Part shown: in pieces, positions 35,772 to 50,302 of the stretch
Layout of the letters: every line of letters begins with the position of its first letter
How positions within the stretch are numbered: the first letter of the stretch is position 1
Origin: Styela clava
Lineage: Eukaryota > Chordata > Ascidiacea > Stolidobranchia > Styelidae
Direction: 5' to 3'
DNA: 64,000 bases
Assembly (NCBI RefSeq): GCF_964204865.1
Contig: NC_135252.1
Coordinates: forward strand, 16,513,383-16,577,382
The notes under the pieces: model-generated
Told to the model about the DNA's origin: nothing
The model's database searches: none
Seen by the model: only the letters and a program-made list of their open reading frames with translations
Translations under genes and position numbers: made by a program

Positions 35772-36018
35772 AATATGAACAACACTCCAACTGCCACTGA
35801 AAAATAAATTGCTCCAGACAGACTGAAAATTGCTCGTTTCCAGGCTTCCTTATATATTAATAAATTAAGAATAACACTTGTACTAAATAGAACATTTTCA
35901 AATACTAATACAATTAACAAAAATACTTTTTCAGATTTCCAGGCACAATCGTGGTCATATTTGAAGAAAGAGTTGATGACATTACCATTGTGAAATTGTA
36001 ACCAGCGTCGCGTTCCAT
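35772..36018 (-). pseudogene. Orphan N-tail exon and half TM1 exon (receptor A type), U1/U2 junction
   Basis: 36018-35927 encodes a receptor A-like N-tail starting MERDAGYNFTM, with the donor intact (phase 2). The next piece, 35853-35772, matches the 5' half of the TM1 exon, but its acceptor has moved one base (ataag|GAAGCC), which shifts the frame, and it is cut at the unit junction. It cannot make a receptor alone. Because its donor is phase 2, the N-tail exon could splice to the TM1 exon of Y1 (34392) as an alternative first exon. Confidence 0.75.
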
Positions 36019-37857
36019 GTTTCGCGTAACTTTATATTGTCATTAATATGAAGTTTATAGTTTTTTTTTATAAAATATTATATATCCTATTGCTGTATTT
36101 ATGTTCTAATTTCAATTTCTAAGAAACTTTTGCCTCGATCAATCTGGCCTTACTAACTGCACACCGTTGGACAGTGTACAAATCACAATGCTTCATATAT
36201 ACAAGCTGAAATATTTTTAATATTATCACTTTCATACTTTTATTAAATGGAGAAAAAACTTGAAAATCAGTCATCCGAATGATATTGCATTTCCTCAGAA
36301 AAATATTTTTATCGGCACTAATAACAGCCAATGAAACTGAGTATTAAATATACGAACTTCTCTTCTATTTCTCATAAATATATAGATATTTGAAAAAGGG
36401 TAGTTATGTGATATCATGTTTTGTGAACATAGGTTTTCAATAGCTACACCCAAGGAGCCTAATTCGAAACAACATTACGCATTTTCGGTTCCGTTCTCCC
36501 AGGTGCCCTCTTTTCTTTCACGAACAATCATTGCGTTTCTTTTATATATGCCTCTATTTCAGAACAATCTTGAAATCGGAGATGTATACCGTACTGAGGT
36601 AAATAATTTTGTCTTTACCAGCGAGACATTTATTTGGTACCTTTGTGTTTGGTATAGAAATATAAAATATACCACAGTTGAGTCACAAAATATAGACTTG
36701 AAATTTGACTCCGAAGTTACGTGACATCCCACTTGACGTCGATAGAAATCGAAGTTTCCCACCTATATTTTTGTTTCACTTTAGCTGTCATATCGTGTTT
36801 TATATTTTACTGCATTGGTCTCGTCAAATTCTATAAATTTTGACAAAGGAGGCTAACGAACACAACTTGTCTCAGGCACAGAGTAACGGGTAACTATGTA
36901 ACGCCTGGAACCGAGTTCGGTGATCAAAACGGAGGACAGTTGTGACGTAAGCGGGCAAGCTTGACGGATTAAAAATGTGTTTCCATGAATTGCAAATATA
37001 CTCTGAAAATAATTAAACGAGTCGAAATCTAGAGTCTTGAAATCGTTAGGGGGAATAACAATCTCCTTAGCAACCACAAACGCAACAAAAATTCAGAAAA
37101 ACTATTCTTATGTACACTTGGTGTCCTAAATCATCTTCATCATAAAATTTTGTATCCCAGGTTGCCACATGGTACATTGTTTGACTTATTGACATTGCAA
37201 TTGTGAAACCTTCGAAATAAAGCTGAAATACAATCTTATTGAAAAGGGAATGCTTCAAATTATTCTTTTTTGAATTGAATTTTGTGATTCAACTTTTAAA
37301 AAAAACTTTTTGTCTTAATCAACCTAGTTTACCTGATGTTTTGTCAACTGCACTCCTAGTCTATCTCACTATTGAATAGCGTACAGAGTGTATTTATCAA
37401 TTTAAAAACTTCATAAATTTGATATTACTACCTTTACAATACTGCATGCCGCCTTTAAATAAATTTCAATTTTTCTGGTTTCCACCTGTTACCTTATAAT
37501 GACTTTTTAACTTCCAATTAAAACAGGGTTATTGTTTATCAAATGAGGTTTTTATTCAATAGGTGATGTAAACAACACATGAAAAAAAAATCGGGACTAA
37601 ACAACGCAAAAGTAAATAAGGACTAAACAACATCAAATGCTTAAATGAAATTTTACTAGATATGATATAAAATAAATTTATATGATGTTAAAACATATAG
37701 ACTTGTATTGTATTTTTGTTCATTAGGATAGTCAAGGCTTTACCAACAATATGGGGCCACTTTCGGAATAATTCAAACGGTTTCAAGTTATTGATGCATT
37801 CCAATGCGCGAACCATTTTTCGACAAATAGATTCAATATAATCATCCGATGCCACAG
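36019..37857. other. Spacer upstream of orphan exon / downstream of Y2, no gene
   Basis: U2 copy of the 28731-30573 spacer. The frame 36416-36724 is longer than its U1 counterpart because of point changes, but its U3 counterpart loses the start, so there is no support for coding. Confidence 0.5.
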
Positions 37858-40800
37858 TCATACCGAACTAGCGGCTGTTTTGTGTGTTTGTTCAGATTTT
37901 TCTTTTACGCCATCTAATGGTATTGGTTCTCCTGCTGGTCCGTTCTCTCGAATTCGAAGAAATTTGAACGTAGCTTCTCTCATTTGACTGAATGCAATAC
38001 AGTATATATAAATATATATATAATTAAAAATGTTGATCTTTCTAGGCTTTCAAAGGTTGTATGTTTTACTTTTTTTCTCATCTCAATCTGTGGGCTACGT
38101 TGTATTACAATCTTTTGGGTATTCATTATTATCAGAGTTTTGTTTTGATTTTAATATATCAAAAGCAAAAAATACTACCAGAACTCCTAAATTACCTGGA
38201 ACCTAGATTGTAGAACACGGGATTCAGGCATTCGGAAATTCTCAGGAGTATGTGGGCCAACATGCTGAAAAGCCAGGAACTTCTTGCGTCAACTCTTTTT
38301 CTCAACACGTTGTAAATTAGGAGAAAGATTTTATATCCTGAAAAACGACAAAATTAACTTGCTTGCAAATCCGGAAATGTCGCATTCCTGTGCAGTTTAC
38401 TGCAAATGCAAAGAGCACTCGCATCTTTGAGTATGTTCTAGGGGAGTCTTAGTAAAAACTAAGCAACGGTGATTTCGCAATTTTAGAAACTGGGCCTCAA
38501 CTTCACAGAAGTTTTTTTATTTCCAAATAATGGTAAATGTTCTCAAGAACATCAAATCTCTTGCGGTCACTTCATTATCTGTTGTCCACGAACTGAGTCC
38601 CCGATAATAAAACATGAAACTAAGATTAATTTCGTTCAAATTAGCGGAATGAGACTTAAAATTAAAGATTTGTTTTTAACTTTATAAAACAACCTGTTTT
38701 TGTTTCTAATAGTGAATCTATTCAGATCTAGTTTTGAAACACCACAATATCGCTGAAAATATGGTCAGAAACGGGTTTTGGTAAAAGTTAGGGGTAGAAG
38801 AAATGAAAATGGTTTCCATGATAACCCGCAGCCTTTCTGCTTTATGACCGGGCAAGTTAATCGCAAAATCAAAACAACAATTGTCATTAATACCAGATCT
38901 TTTCACCCTTTTTTGCTATTTCTTTAAAAATCATTTATCAAATTCAATATGGGCAATATATTCTACAATTGTTATACTGTTTGTGTGTTATTGCAGGTGT
39001 CGGGCGTATTCTCGAAAAACGAATATTTTGAACGAAACCATTAATTTTTGTTTTACAAAATATTACTAAACGAATACATATACGATATATCCCAACCTCA
39101 TTACGCTATCAACCTTTTTATCAAGCTGTTGAGTCAGAGATATCTCGTTACCAGACATTCCAAATTTGAATGCCGGTGATGAAAATCTTCTTTCCCGGTT
39201 GAAAGTTTTTACTTCAGTTACGGGTTATTGAAATTTTTATTGTTTCCACCAGTAAAATATTAATGTTTCATCTCTCCCTCATTTATAAACTATCATTGTT
39301 TTAAGTACCGAAATCTGGCAAGTATCCAATCAAGAAAGAAAGTACGATCAGCGTAAGTTGAATCAGAGCAGCATTTTCTTTCTTCAGGTTTGCATCGTTC
39401 TTTTTTCCTGAATACACCATGTTCTCATAAGCCATTGTTCTTCAATATTTATATATATTGAAATATTGATACATACCACCAAACGTCATTCACCCATTGG
39501 TGATTTTATTAATGAATTTTGATTCTGATACATGGAATCTTATTTCCCAAATTTGGTGAAGGGACCGTTTTTGTTCCGAACAGCAAATGAGTAGATGAGA
39601 CCTTTTAATTTTTGTTTGAAGGAAACAATGGAACAATTTTCACAATTACTGAATAAATGACATTTTATTAAGAATGAAATCTTGCTATTGTTTTAAAGTC
39701 AGCGAAATGAAGTGAAATAAAACTTGACTTCCAAAGCTCAAGATTCAAAAATAAACCCTCCCTCTCAAGTATATACTCACGTTCCCGAATGCTTTCCATC
39801 CTCTTCGTGAGAACTCCAATTAAAAAAAACGTCAATGTTACAATCAGAATTGTAGGTATAAACAAAAATATAGGATGGCCGATGTAGAAAAATAATCTCA
39901 GATATTTCCATCTAAAATAATTAGCATTTTTGAAATGTTTTTTATTTTGTTGCTGTTGAGATGTTAGAAATTTATTAGTTCGATAGTGAATTAATTAGTT
40001 CGATAAACCCTTCAATTAAATTAGCATAGTAATAATAACTGATCAAACATGGATCGATGATCGAGTGTATACGGCATTGTTATAAGATATTAAAAGACAA
40101 TAATTTTATCTTGTTACATCAGCTTATTAATGTGTAAATTAATTAGCTGTTCTACTTGAATTTTGGATCTTGTGAACTGACCTTGCATGATGAACTGCAC
40201 ATGAAAAGCCGGTAGGACTCAAATCAGATGAAGGATACACATGAGGAAGCCACATTGCAAATATCAAATTTCCCAAAGCCGTTTCAAGCCAAATAAAAGA
40301 CACCAACATCTAAATATGTAATGTTTCATATTAATGTTTTGAAATACGCATATAACTTGATATACATATTCGAACGTTTATGGTGTTGTATTATTACCTT
40401 AGCCCTTTGGATGGTAAATTTTTTTAGCCTGTGCGGATACCTCATTGCAATCAATCTGATCGCAAGAAAACATAGTATATGTTGGATAGTCACGGAGCTC
40501 GTCCAATAATCTACAGCAAACGTACTCTGAACAAAAAATAATAAATTTCTATTTGTTCCTCACCTTGATACCGTAACGAAATATTGTAACTGCTCTCATT
40601 TTTAAATCGTGAAAGACAAATAAAGCATTGACAGACGAACGATCATATGACTAAAAGGCAAAAGGTGGTATAATGAATAGGGCTGGGCATTTCGAAACAA
40701 ATAGTAAATTATTCGAATCGGTCCAGACTGAAATTTAGAATCGTCGTCAACTTTTTTTTTATCCGCATACAGGTCGAGATGAATCCCTCATTTTTTTTTA

Positions 40801-41931
40801 TTCATATCAAATTTTTTACATGCAATTCTGAGATATGCAATTCTGCGTCTCTTTTCTCCCGAATGAGTTATTGGCAAAACATGATTCATAATGTGTTTCG
40901 ACACTCAGCGAACTGTCTGAGCGTTAGATTACGTGTTTTCACTAATTTATGTGTCTTGAGGATTCATTAAAATAAAACAGTCAATGCAACCACATATCTT
41001 CCAAGTATTCATGATTCGATTCGAAAAAAAAATCCATTTGATTCTGAAATCATCAGATATTTAAAAATGTTCAAGTTCCAAGTTAGATTTAACTCATGAC
41101 GAAATCAACATCGAAAATTTCTGAGTCTCGATTTCTGTTGGTTAATTAGAACTAATTAATACCTTGCAGAAAAACACAGGAAGTGGATACTCGAACAAGC
41201 CAAATGTTTTCCAAAACAAGATGAAAGGACTGTAAATAGTTGATATCAGATCAGAAACACACAGACTAATGATCATGATGTTGAATGGTGATCTGTAAAA
41301 AGATATATATATATTTAGGAGATAATGTGCAAATACCGTACCAATTCCCTAAGGTTGTCCAACGTCCAAAGCTGCCTCACAATGAGAAAAACTAGGTTAT
41401 ATCATGACGAGAGAATCACTTTTGGTTTCAACCAGCTTGATAGTAATAATATTTGTTTTCACGATAGCATATTTCAAGGTTCTGGTACATTTTTAAAAAA
41501 GATCAGTGCGGATAAAAGGATATACAGTCTGCTGCCCATAAATTAAAATTTATTTCCTAAAATTTCAATAAAAAAAATTATTTTTTACACAGATTTTGAG
41601 AACTAGGAAGATAAAAATGAAACTCACGATATCAACTTTGGCGTCTTTGCTATAACAGTTATTGTGACAATGTTTGCAATCGTACTAAATATGAACATCA
41701 GTCCAACTGCCACTGAAAACGCAATTGCTTCAGACAGACTGAATATTCCTCGTTCCCAGGCCTCCCTATTAATTTAGAAATGATATTTAGTATGTCGTAG
41801 AAGTTTTTGAAATTTAAATAAAATTCACAAAAATACTTTTCCAAATCCTTCCATGTTCCAATTAATGTTATATTATCAGAAGAAGTTGATGACATCATCA
41901 TTGTGGAATTGTAGCCTGCGTTGAATTCCAT
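37858..41931 (-). CDS. Class A GPCR, receptor Y2
   Basis: Exons 41931-41837, 41765-41628, 41292-41163, 40526-40398, 40309-40182, 39911-39781, 39407-39309, 38337-38196, 37987-37858, with the same lengths and phases as Y1 (373 residues). Same helices and same unusual IRL and GYLP motifs. Differences from Y1 are few: MEFNAGYNST in the N-tail, YWTSS at the start of TM3, WKYLRL before TM5, and an Arg for Gly just after helix 8 (FLRIREN). No stop or frameshift was seen. It sits between Y1 and Y3 in head-to-tail order, and an orphan receptor A-type first exon lies about 1.4 kb upstream. Being near identical to Y1 and Y3, it may respond to the same ligand or be a spare copy. Confidence 0.87.
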
Positions 41932-43145
41932 AATTCAGAAATTTATCTCAATAATGCGACATATATAAAAACTAAACTACAATTTCGAGCGAACAGAAAT
42001 ACCTCTAATCGCCTTAGTATACTCAATTTATTTTTTCCAAATTCAAACTAGAGTTTGGACAGTTTGAATGATAAATCTCTCACGAACTGCAAGCCTACAC
42101 TGTTGAACATTGTACAAATCGCCATGTTTTATTCACAAACCGATATATGATATAATTACTTTCATATAATTATGGATTAAATGATGAAAATGATTGTAGT
42201 AAACGATGTATTTATTAAATAACAGTCAATACGGAAGAGTTTTAATTACGAGTCAAATGCTCGACCTCTTAATTTATCCATCCAATAAAATTATATGGGT
42301 TATTTAAAAAAATCATTATTTAATATCATGTTTTGTACACCTATGCTTTTAATAGATTTCAATTTTGCTAACATTTCATGGACCCTAATAACTTCGGATT
42401 AAATTTCAAAATATTGATTATCCAGCCATGTCCTTATTAAGCAATTGCGGAATATCAATCGAAATATGAATCAAACATTAAGTATTTCTCCAAGCTCAAC
42501 TCCTTGCAGCTGTGGGGTATTATGGGTTATTATTATATCGGTTATTTGAAAAAAGCATTATTTAATATTATGTTTTGTACACTTAAGCTTTTAACTGATT
42601 TTAATAGATATCAATTTTGCTTACATTCCATGGACCTTATAAACGTCGAAATAAATTTCAATAATATTGAATATCCAGCCATGTCCTTATTAAGCAATTG
42701 CGGAATATCAATCGAAAGATGATTCAAACATTAAGTATTTCTTCAAGCTCAACTCCTTGCAGCTGTGGGGTAATTAATGTAACCACTAGTCGGATACTGC
42801 TTCTCCTACTATGTAAGCCAATGCTTCTGAAACAATTAACTGGGTTTGACATTCACATAATCAACTGTCAATTGTAACCGGACAATGGTCTATTTACGTC
42901 TCTGTGGTTAAAGCAATTTTATACTCTCCTTTTCTTGCTTCAGGAAAATATAAGAAAAAATCATTAATCTCTCTAAACAGAGTAATAAGACAATATACAT
43001 ATATATATTTGACTGGCAATATATGTTTGACGTTCACAAACACTGTCAAAAACAGCATGATAAGTTCGAATTCCGTCAACGTAAATCACTCCAAGTTTTT
43101 AGTATATCAGTTGTTTACGTGATATATTTTATTGTTTGTTTGTGG

Positions 43146-43392
43146 AATATGAACAACACTCCAACTGCCACTGAAAAATAAATTGCTCCAGACAGACTGA
43201 AAATTGCTCGTTTCCAGGCTTCCTTATATATTAATAAATTAAGAATAACACTTGTACTAAATAGAACATTTTCAAATACTAATACAATTAACAAAAATAC
43301 TTTTTCAGATTTCCAGGCACAATCGTGGTCATATTTGAAGAAAGAGTTGATGACATTACCATTGTGAAATTGTAACCAGCGTCGCGTTCCAT
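43146..43392 (-). pseudogene. Orphan N-tail exon and half TM1 exon (receptor A type), U2/U3 junction
   Basis: A second copy of the junction fragment: N-tail exon 43392-43301 (open, phase 2 donor), then the TM1 half-exon down to 43146 with the same shifted acceptor. It stands upstream of Y2. Y3, at the end of the array, has none. Confidence 0.75.
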
Positions 43393-45206
43393 GTTTCGCG
43401 TAACTTTATATTGTCGTTAATATGAAGTTTATAGTTTTTTTTTTATAAAATATAATATATCCTATTGCTATATCCTCGATCAATCTGGCCTTACTAACTG
43501 CACACCGTTGGACAGTGTACAAATCACAATGCTTCATATATACAAGCTGAAATATTTTTAATATTATCACTTTCATACTTTTATTAAATGGAGAAAAAAC
43601 TTGAAAATCAGTCATCCGAATGATATTGCATTTCCTCAGAAAAATATTTTCATCGGCACTAATAACAGCCAATGAAACTGAGTATTAAATATACGAACTT
43701 CTCTTCTATTTCTCATAAATATATAGATATTTGAAAAAGGTTAGTTATGTGATATCATGTTTTGTGAACATAGGTTTTCAATAGCTACACCCAAGGAGCC
43801 TAATTCGAAACAACATTACGCATTTTCGGTTCCGTTCTCCTAGGTGCCCTCTTTTCTTTCACGAACAATCATTGCGTTTCTTTTATATAAGCCTCAATTT
43901 CAGAACAATCTTGAAATCGGAGATGTATACCGTACTGAGGTGGATAATTTTGTCTTTACCAGCGAGACATTTATTTGGTACCTTTGTGTTTGGTATAGAA
44001 ATATAAAATATACCACAGTTGAGTCACAAAATATAGACTTGAAATTTGACTCCGAAGTTACGTGACATCCCACTTGACGTCGATAGAAGTCGAAGTTTCC
44101 CACCTATATTTTTGTTTCACTTTAGCTGTCATATCGTGTTTTATATTTTACTGCATTGGTCTCGTCAAATTCTATAAATTTTGACAAAGGAGGCTAACGA
44201 ACACAACTTGTCTCAGGCACAGAGTAACGGGTAACTATGTAACGCCTGGAACCGAGTTCGGTGATCAAAACGGAGGACAGTTGTGACGTAAGCGGGCAAG
44301 CTTGACGGATTAAAAATGTGTTTCCATGAATTGCAAATATACTCTGAAAATAATTAAACGAGTCGAAATCTAGAGTCTTGAAATCGTTAGGGGGAATAAC
44401 AATCTCCTTAGCAACCACAAACGCAACAAAAATTCAGAAAAACTATTCTTATGTACACTTGGTGTCCTAAATCATCTTCATCATAAAATTTTGTATCCCA
44501 GGTTGCCACATGGTACATTGTTTGACTTATTGACATTGCAATTGTGAAACCTTCGAAATAAAGCTGAAATACAATCTTATTGAAAAGGGAATGCTTCAAA
44601 TTATTCTTTTTTGAATTGAATTTTGTGATTCAACTTTTAAAAAAAACTTTTTGTCTTAATCAACCTAGTTTACCTGATGTTTTGTCAACTGCACTCCTAG
44701 TCTATCTCACTATTGAATAGCGTACAGAGTGTATTTATCAATTTAAAAACTTCATAAATTTGATATTACTACCTTTACAATACTGCATGCCACCTTTAAA
44801 TAAATTTCAATTTTTCTGGTTTCCACCTGTTACCTTATAATGACTTTTTAACTTCCAATTAAAACAGGGTTATTGTTTATCAAATGAGGTTTTTATTCAA
44901 TAGGTGATGTAAACAACACATGAAAAAAAATCGGGACTAAACAACGCAAAAGTAAATAAGGACTAAACAACATCAAATGCTTAAATGAAATTTTACTAGC
45001 CACAACAGATATGATATAAAATAAATTTATATGATGTTAAAACATATAGACTTGTATTGTATTTTTGTTCATTAGGATAGTCAAGGCTTTACCAACAATA
45101 TGGGGCCACTTTCGGAATAATTCAAACGGTTTCAAGTTATTGATGCATTCCAATGCGTGAACCATTTTTCGACAAATAGATTCAATATAATCATCCGATG
45201 CCACAG
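43393..45206. other. Spacer downstream of Y3, no gene recognised
   Basis: U3 copy of the spacer, slightly shorter by a deletion near 43470 ('ttgctatatcctcgatc'). Nothing coding is supported. Confidence 0.5.
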
Positions 45207-48200
45207 TCATACCGAACTAGCGGCTGTTTTGTGTGTTTGTTCAGATTTTTCTTTTACGCCATCTAATGGTATTGGTTCTCCTGCTGGTCCGTTCTCTCCA
45301 ATTCGAAGAAATTTGAACGTAGCTTCTCTCATTTGACTGAATGCAATACAGTATATATAAATATATATATAATTAAAAATGTTGATCTTTCTAGGCTTTC
45401 AAAGGTTGTATGTTTCACTTTTTTTCTCATCTCAATCTGTGGGCTACGTTGTATTACAATCTTTTGGGTATTCATTATTATCAGAGTTTTGTTTTGATTT
45501 TAATATATCAAAAGCAAAAAATACTACCAGAACTCCTAAATTACCTGGAACCTAGATTGTAGAACACGGGATTCAGGCATTCGGAAATTCTCAGGAGTAT
45601 GTGGGCCACATGCTGAAAAGCCAGGAACTTCTTGCGTCAACTCTTTTTCTCAACACGTTGTAAATTAGGAGAAAGATTTTATATCCTGAAAAACGACAAA
45701 ATTAACTTGCTTGCAAATCCGGAAATGTCGCATTCCTGTGCAGTTTACTGCAAATGCAAAGAGCACTCGCATCTTTGAGTATGTTCTAGGGGAGTCTTAG
45801 TAAAAACTAAGCAACGGTGATTTCGCAATTTTAGAAACTGGGCCTCAACTTCACAGAAGTTTTTTTAATTCCAAATAATGGTAAATGTTCTCAAGAACAT
45901 CAAATCTCTTGCGGTCATTTCATTATCTGTTGTCCACGAACCGAGTCCCCGATAATAAAACATGAAACTAAGATTAATTTCGTTCAAACTAGCGGAATGA
46001 GACTTAAAATTAAAGATTCGTTTTTAACTTTATAAAACAACCTGTTTTTGTTTCTAATAGTGAATCTATTCAGATCTAGTTTTGAAACACCACAATATCG
46101 CTGAAAATATGGTCAGAAACGGGTTTTGGTAAAAGTTAGGGGTAGAAGAAATGAAAATGGTTTCCATGACAACCCGCAGCCTTTCTGCTTTATGACCGGG
46201 CAAGTTAATCGCAAAATCAAAACAACAATTGTCATTAATACCAGATCTTTTCACCCTTTTTTGCTATTTCTTTAAAAATCATTTATCAAATTCAATATGG
46301 GCAATATATTCTACAATTGTTATACTGTTTGTGTGTTATTGCAGGTGTCGGGCGTATTCTCGAAAAACGAATATTTTGAACGAAACCATTAATTTTTGTT
46401 TTACAAAATATTACTAAACGAATACATATACGATATATCCCAACCTCATTACGCTATCAACCTTTTTATCAAGCTGTTGAGTCAGAGATATCTCGTTACC
46501 AGACATTCCAAATTTGAATGCCGGTGATGAAAATCTTCTTTCCCGGTTGAAAGTTTTTACTTCAGTTACGGGTTATTGAAATTTTTATTGTTTCCACCAG
46601 TAAAATAATAATGTTTCATCTCTCCCTCATTTATAAACTATTATTGTTTTAAGTACCGAAATCTGGCAAGTATCCAATCAAGAAAGAAAGTACGATCAGC
46701 GTAAGTTGAATCAGAGCAGCATTTTCTTTCTTCAGGTTTGCATCGTTCTTTTTTCCTGAATACACCATGTTCTCATAAGCCATTGTTTTTCAATATTTAT
46801 ATATATTGAAATATTGATACATACCACCAAACGTCATTCACCCATTGGTGATTTTATTAATGAATTTTGATTCTGATACATGGAATCTTATTTCCCAAAT
46901 TTGGTGAAGGGACCGTTTTTGTTCCGAACAGCAAATGAGTAGATGAGACCTTTTAATTTTTGTTTGAAGGAAACAATGGAACAATTTTCACAATTACTGA
47001 ATAAATGACATTTTATTAAGAATGAAATCTTGCTATTGTTTTAAAGTCAGCGAAATGAAGTGAAATGAAACTTGACTTCCAAAGCTCAAGATTCAAAAAT
47101 AAACCCTCCCTCTCAAGTATATACTCACGTTCCCGAATGCTTTCCATCCTCTTCGTGAGAACTCCAATTAAAAAAAACGTCAATGTTACAATCAGAATTG
47201 TAGGTATAAACAAAAATATAGGATGGCCGATGTAGAAAAATAATCTCAGATATTTCCATCTAAAATAATTAGCATTTTTGAAATGTTTTTTATTTTGTTG
47301 CTGTTGAGATGTTAGAAATTTATTAGTTCGATAGTGAATTAATTAGTTCGATAAACCCTTCAATTAAATTAGCATAGTAATAATAACTGATCAAACATGG
47401 ATCGATGATCGAGTGTATACGGCATTGTTATAAGATATTAAAAGACAATAATTTTATCTTGTTACATCAGCTTATTAATGTGTAAATTAATTAGCTGTTC
47501 TACTTGAATTTTGGATCTTGTGAACTGACCTTGCATGATGAACTGCACATGAAAAGCCGGTAGGACTCAAATCAGATGAAGGATACACATGAGGAAGCCA
47601 CATTGCAAATATCAAATTTCCCAAAGCCGTTTCAAGCCAAATAAAAGACACCAACATCTAAATATGTAATGTTTCATATTAATGTTTTGAAATACGCATA
47701 TAACTTGATATACATATTCGAACGTTTATGGTGTTGTATTATTACCTTAGCCCTTTGGATGGTAAATTTTTTTAGCCTGTGCGGATACCTCATTGCAATC
47801 AATCTGATCGCAAGAAAACATAGTATATGTTGGATAGTCACGGAGCTCGTACAATAATCTACAGCAAACGTACTCTGAACAAAAAATAATAAATTTCTAT
47901 TTGTTCCTCACCTTGATACCGTAACGAAATATTGTAACTGCTCTCATTTTTAAATCGTGAAAGACAAATAAAGCATTGACAGACGAACGATCATATGACT
48001 AAAAGGCAAAAGGTGGTATAATGAATAGGGCTGGGCATTTCGAAACAAATAGTAAATTATTCGAATCGGTCCAGACGGAAATTTAGAATCGTCGTCAACT
48101 TTTTTTTTATCCGCATACAGGTCGAGATGAATCCCTCATTTTTTTTTATTCATATCAAATTTTTTACATGCAATTCTGAGATATGCAATTCTGCGTCTCT

Positions 48201-49276
48201 TTTCTCCCGAATGAGTTATTGGCAAAACATGATTCATAATGTGTTTCGACACTCAGCGAACTGTCTGAGCGTTAGATTACGTGTTTTCACTAATTTATGT
48301 GTCTTGAGGATTCATTAAAATAAAACAGTCAATGCAACCACATATCTTCCAAGTATTCATGATTCGATTCGAAAAAAAATTCCATTTGATTCTGAAATCA
48401 TCAGATATTTAAAAATGTTCAAGTTCCAAGTTAGATTTAACTCATGACGAAATCAACATCGAAAATTTCTGAGTCTCGATTTCTGTTGGTTAATTAGAAC
48501 TAATTAATACCTTGCAGAAAAACATAGGAAGTGGATACTCGAACAAGCCAAATGTTTTCCAAAACAAGATGAAAGGACTGTAAATAGTTGATATCAGATC
48601 AGAAACACACAGACTAATGATCATGATGTTGAATGGTGATCTGTAAAAAGATATATATATATTTAGGAGATAATGTGCAAATACCGTACCAATTTCCTAA
48701 GGTTGTCCAACGTCCAAAGCTGCCTCACAATGAGAAAAACTAGGTTATATCTTGACGAGAGAATCACTTTTGGTTTCAACCAGCTTGATAGTAATAATAT
48801 TTGTTTTCGCGATAGCATATTTCAAGGTTCTGGTACATTTTTAAAAAAGATCAGTAAGGATAAAAGGATATACAGTCTGCTGCCCATAAATTAAAATTTA
48901 TTTCCTAAAATTTCAATAAAAAAAATTATTTTTCACACAGATTTTGAGAACTGGGAAGATAAAAATGAAACTCACGATATCAACTTTGGCGTCTTTGCTA
49001 TAACAGTTATTGTGACAATGTTTGCAATCGTACTAAATATGAACATCACTCCAACTGCCCCTGAAAACGCAATTGCTTCAGACAGACTGAATATTCCTCG
49101 TTCCCAGGCCTCCCTATTAATTTAGAAATGATATTTAGTATGTCGTAGAAGTTTTTGATATTTAAATAAAATTCACAAAAATACTTTTCCAAATCCTTCC
49201 ATGCAATTAATGTTATATTTTCAGAAGAAGTTGATGACATCATCATTGTGGAATTGTAGCCTGCGTTGAATTCCAT
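45207..49276 (-). pseudogene. Class A GPCR, receptor Y3 with TM7 frameshift
   Basis: Exons 49276-49185, 49113-48976, 48640-48511, 47874-47746, 47657-47530, 47259-47129, 46755-46657, 45685-45545, 45336-45207. All match Y2 except: the N-tail is one codon shorter (LIAWKD), the TM3 start reads DYCTSS (Trp to Cys), and the TM7 exon is 141 nt instead of 142. The missing base is at 45608-45609 ('gggccacatgc' versus 'gggccaacatgc'). The shift turns SMLAHIL into SMWPTYS and then a stop, before NPVFY, so the product would lose the end of TM7, helix 8 and the C-tail. Everything else is open, so the change is recent or is a sequencing or assembly error. Confidence 0.8.
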
Positions 49277-50302
49277 AATTCAGAAATTTATCTCAATAAT
49301 GCGACATATATAAAAACTAAACTACAATTTCGAGCGAACAGAAATACCTCTAATCGCCTTAGTATACTCAATTTATTTTTTCCAAATTCAAACTAGAGTT
49401 TGGACAGTTTGAATGATAAATCTCTCACGAACTGCAAGCCTACACTGTTGAACATTGTACAAATCGCCATGTTTTATTCACAAACCGATATATGATATAA
49501 TTACTTTCATATAATTATGGATTAAATGCTGAAAATGATTGTAGTAAACGATGTATTTATTAAATAACAGTCAATACGGAAGAGTTTTAATTACGAGTCA
49601 AATGCTCGACCTCTTAATTTATCCATCCAATAAAATTATATGGGTTATTTAAAAAAATCATTATTTAATATCATGTTTTGTACACTTATGCTTTTAATAG
49701 ATTTCAATTTTGCTAACATTTCATGGACCCTAATAACTTCGGATTAAATTTCAAAATATTGATTATCCAGCCATGTCCTCATTAAGCAATTGCGGAATAT
49801 CAATCGAAATATGATTCAAACATTAAGTATTTCTCCAATCCTAACTCCTTGCAGCTGTGGGGTATTATGGGTTATTATTATACGGGTTATTTAAAAAAAG
49901 CATGATTTAATATCATGTTTTGTACACTTGAGCTTTTAACTGATTTTAATAGATATCAATTTTGCTTACATTCCATGGACCTTATAAACGTCGAAATAAA
50001 TTTCAATAATATTGATTATCCAGCCATGTCCTTATTAAGCAATTGCGGAATATCAATCGAAATATGAATCAAACTTTAAGTATTTCTTCAAGCTCAACTC
50101 CTTTCAGCTGTGGGGTAATTAATGTAACCACTAGTCGGATACTGCTTCTCTTACCATGTAAGCCAATGCTTTTGAAACAATTAACTGATTTTGACATTCA
50201 CATAATCAACTGTCAATGGTAACCGGACAATGGTCTATTTACGTCTTTGTGGTAAAGCAATTTTATACTCTCTTTTTCTTGCTTCAGGAAAATATAAAAA
50301 AA

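Larger units (their letters stand above)
35772..43145. repeat. Tandem unit U2 (7.4 kb) of GPCR array
   Basis: Joined to U1 at 'tgtgg/aatatgaac'. It starts with a truncated TM1 exon and an orphan N-tail exon, followed by spacer and receptor Y2. Nearly identical to U3. Confidence 0.9.
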
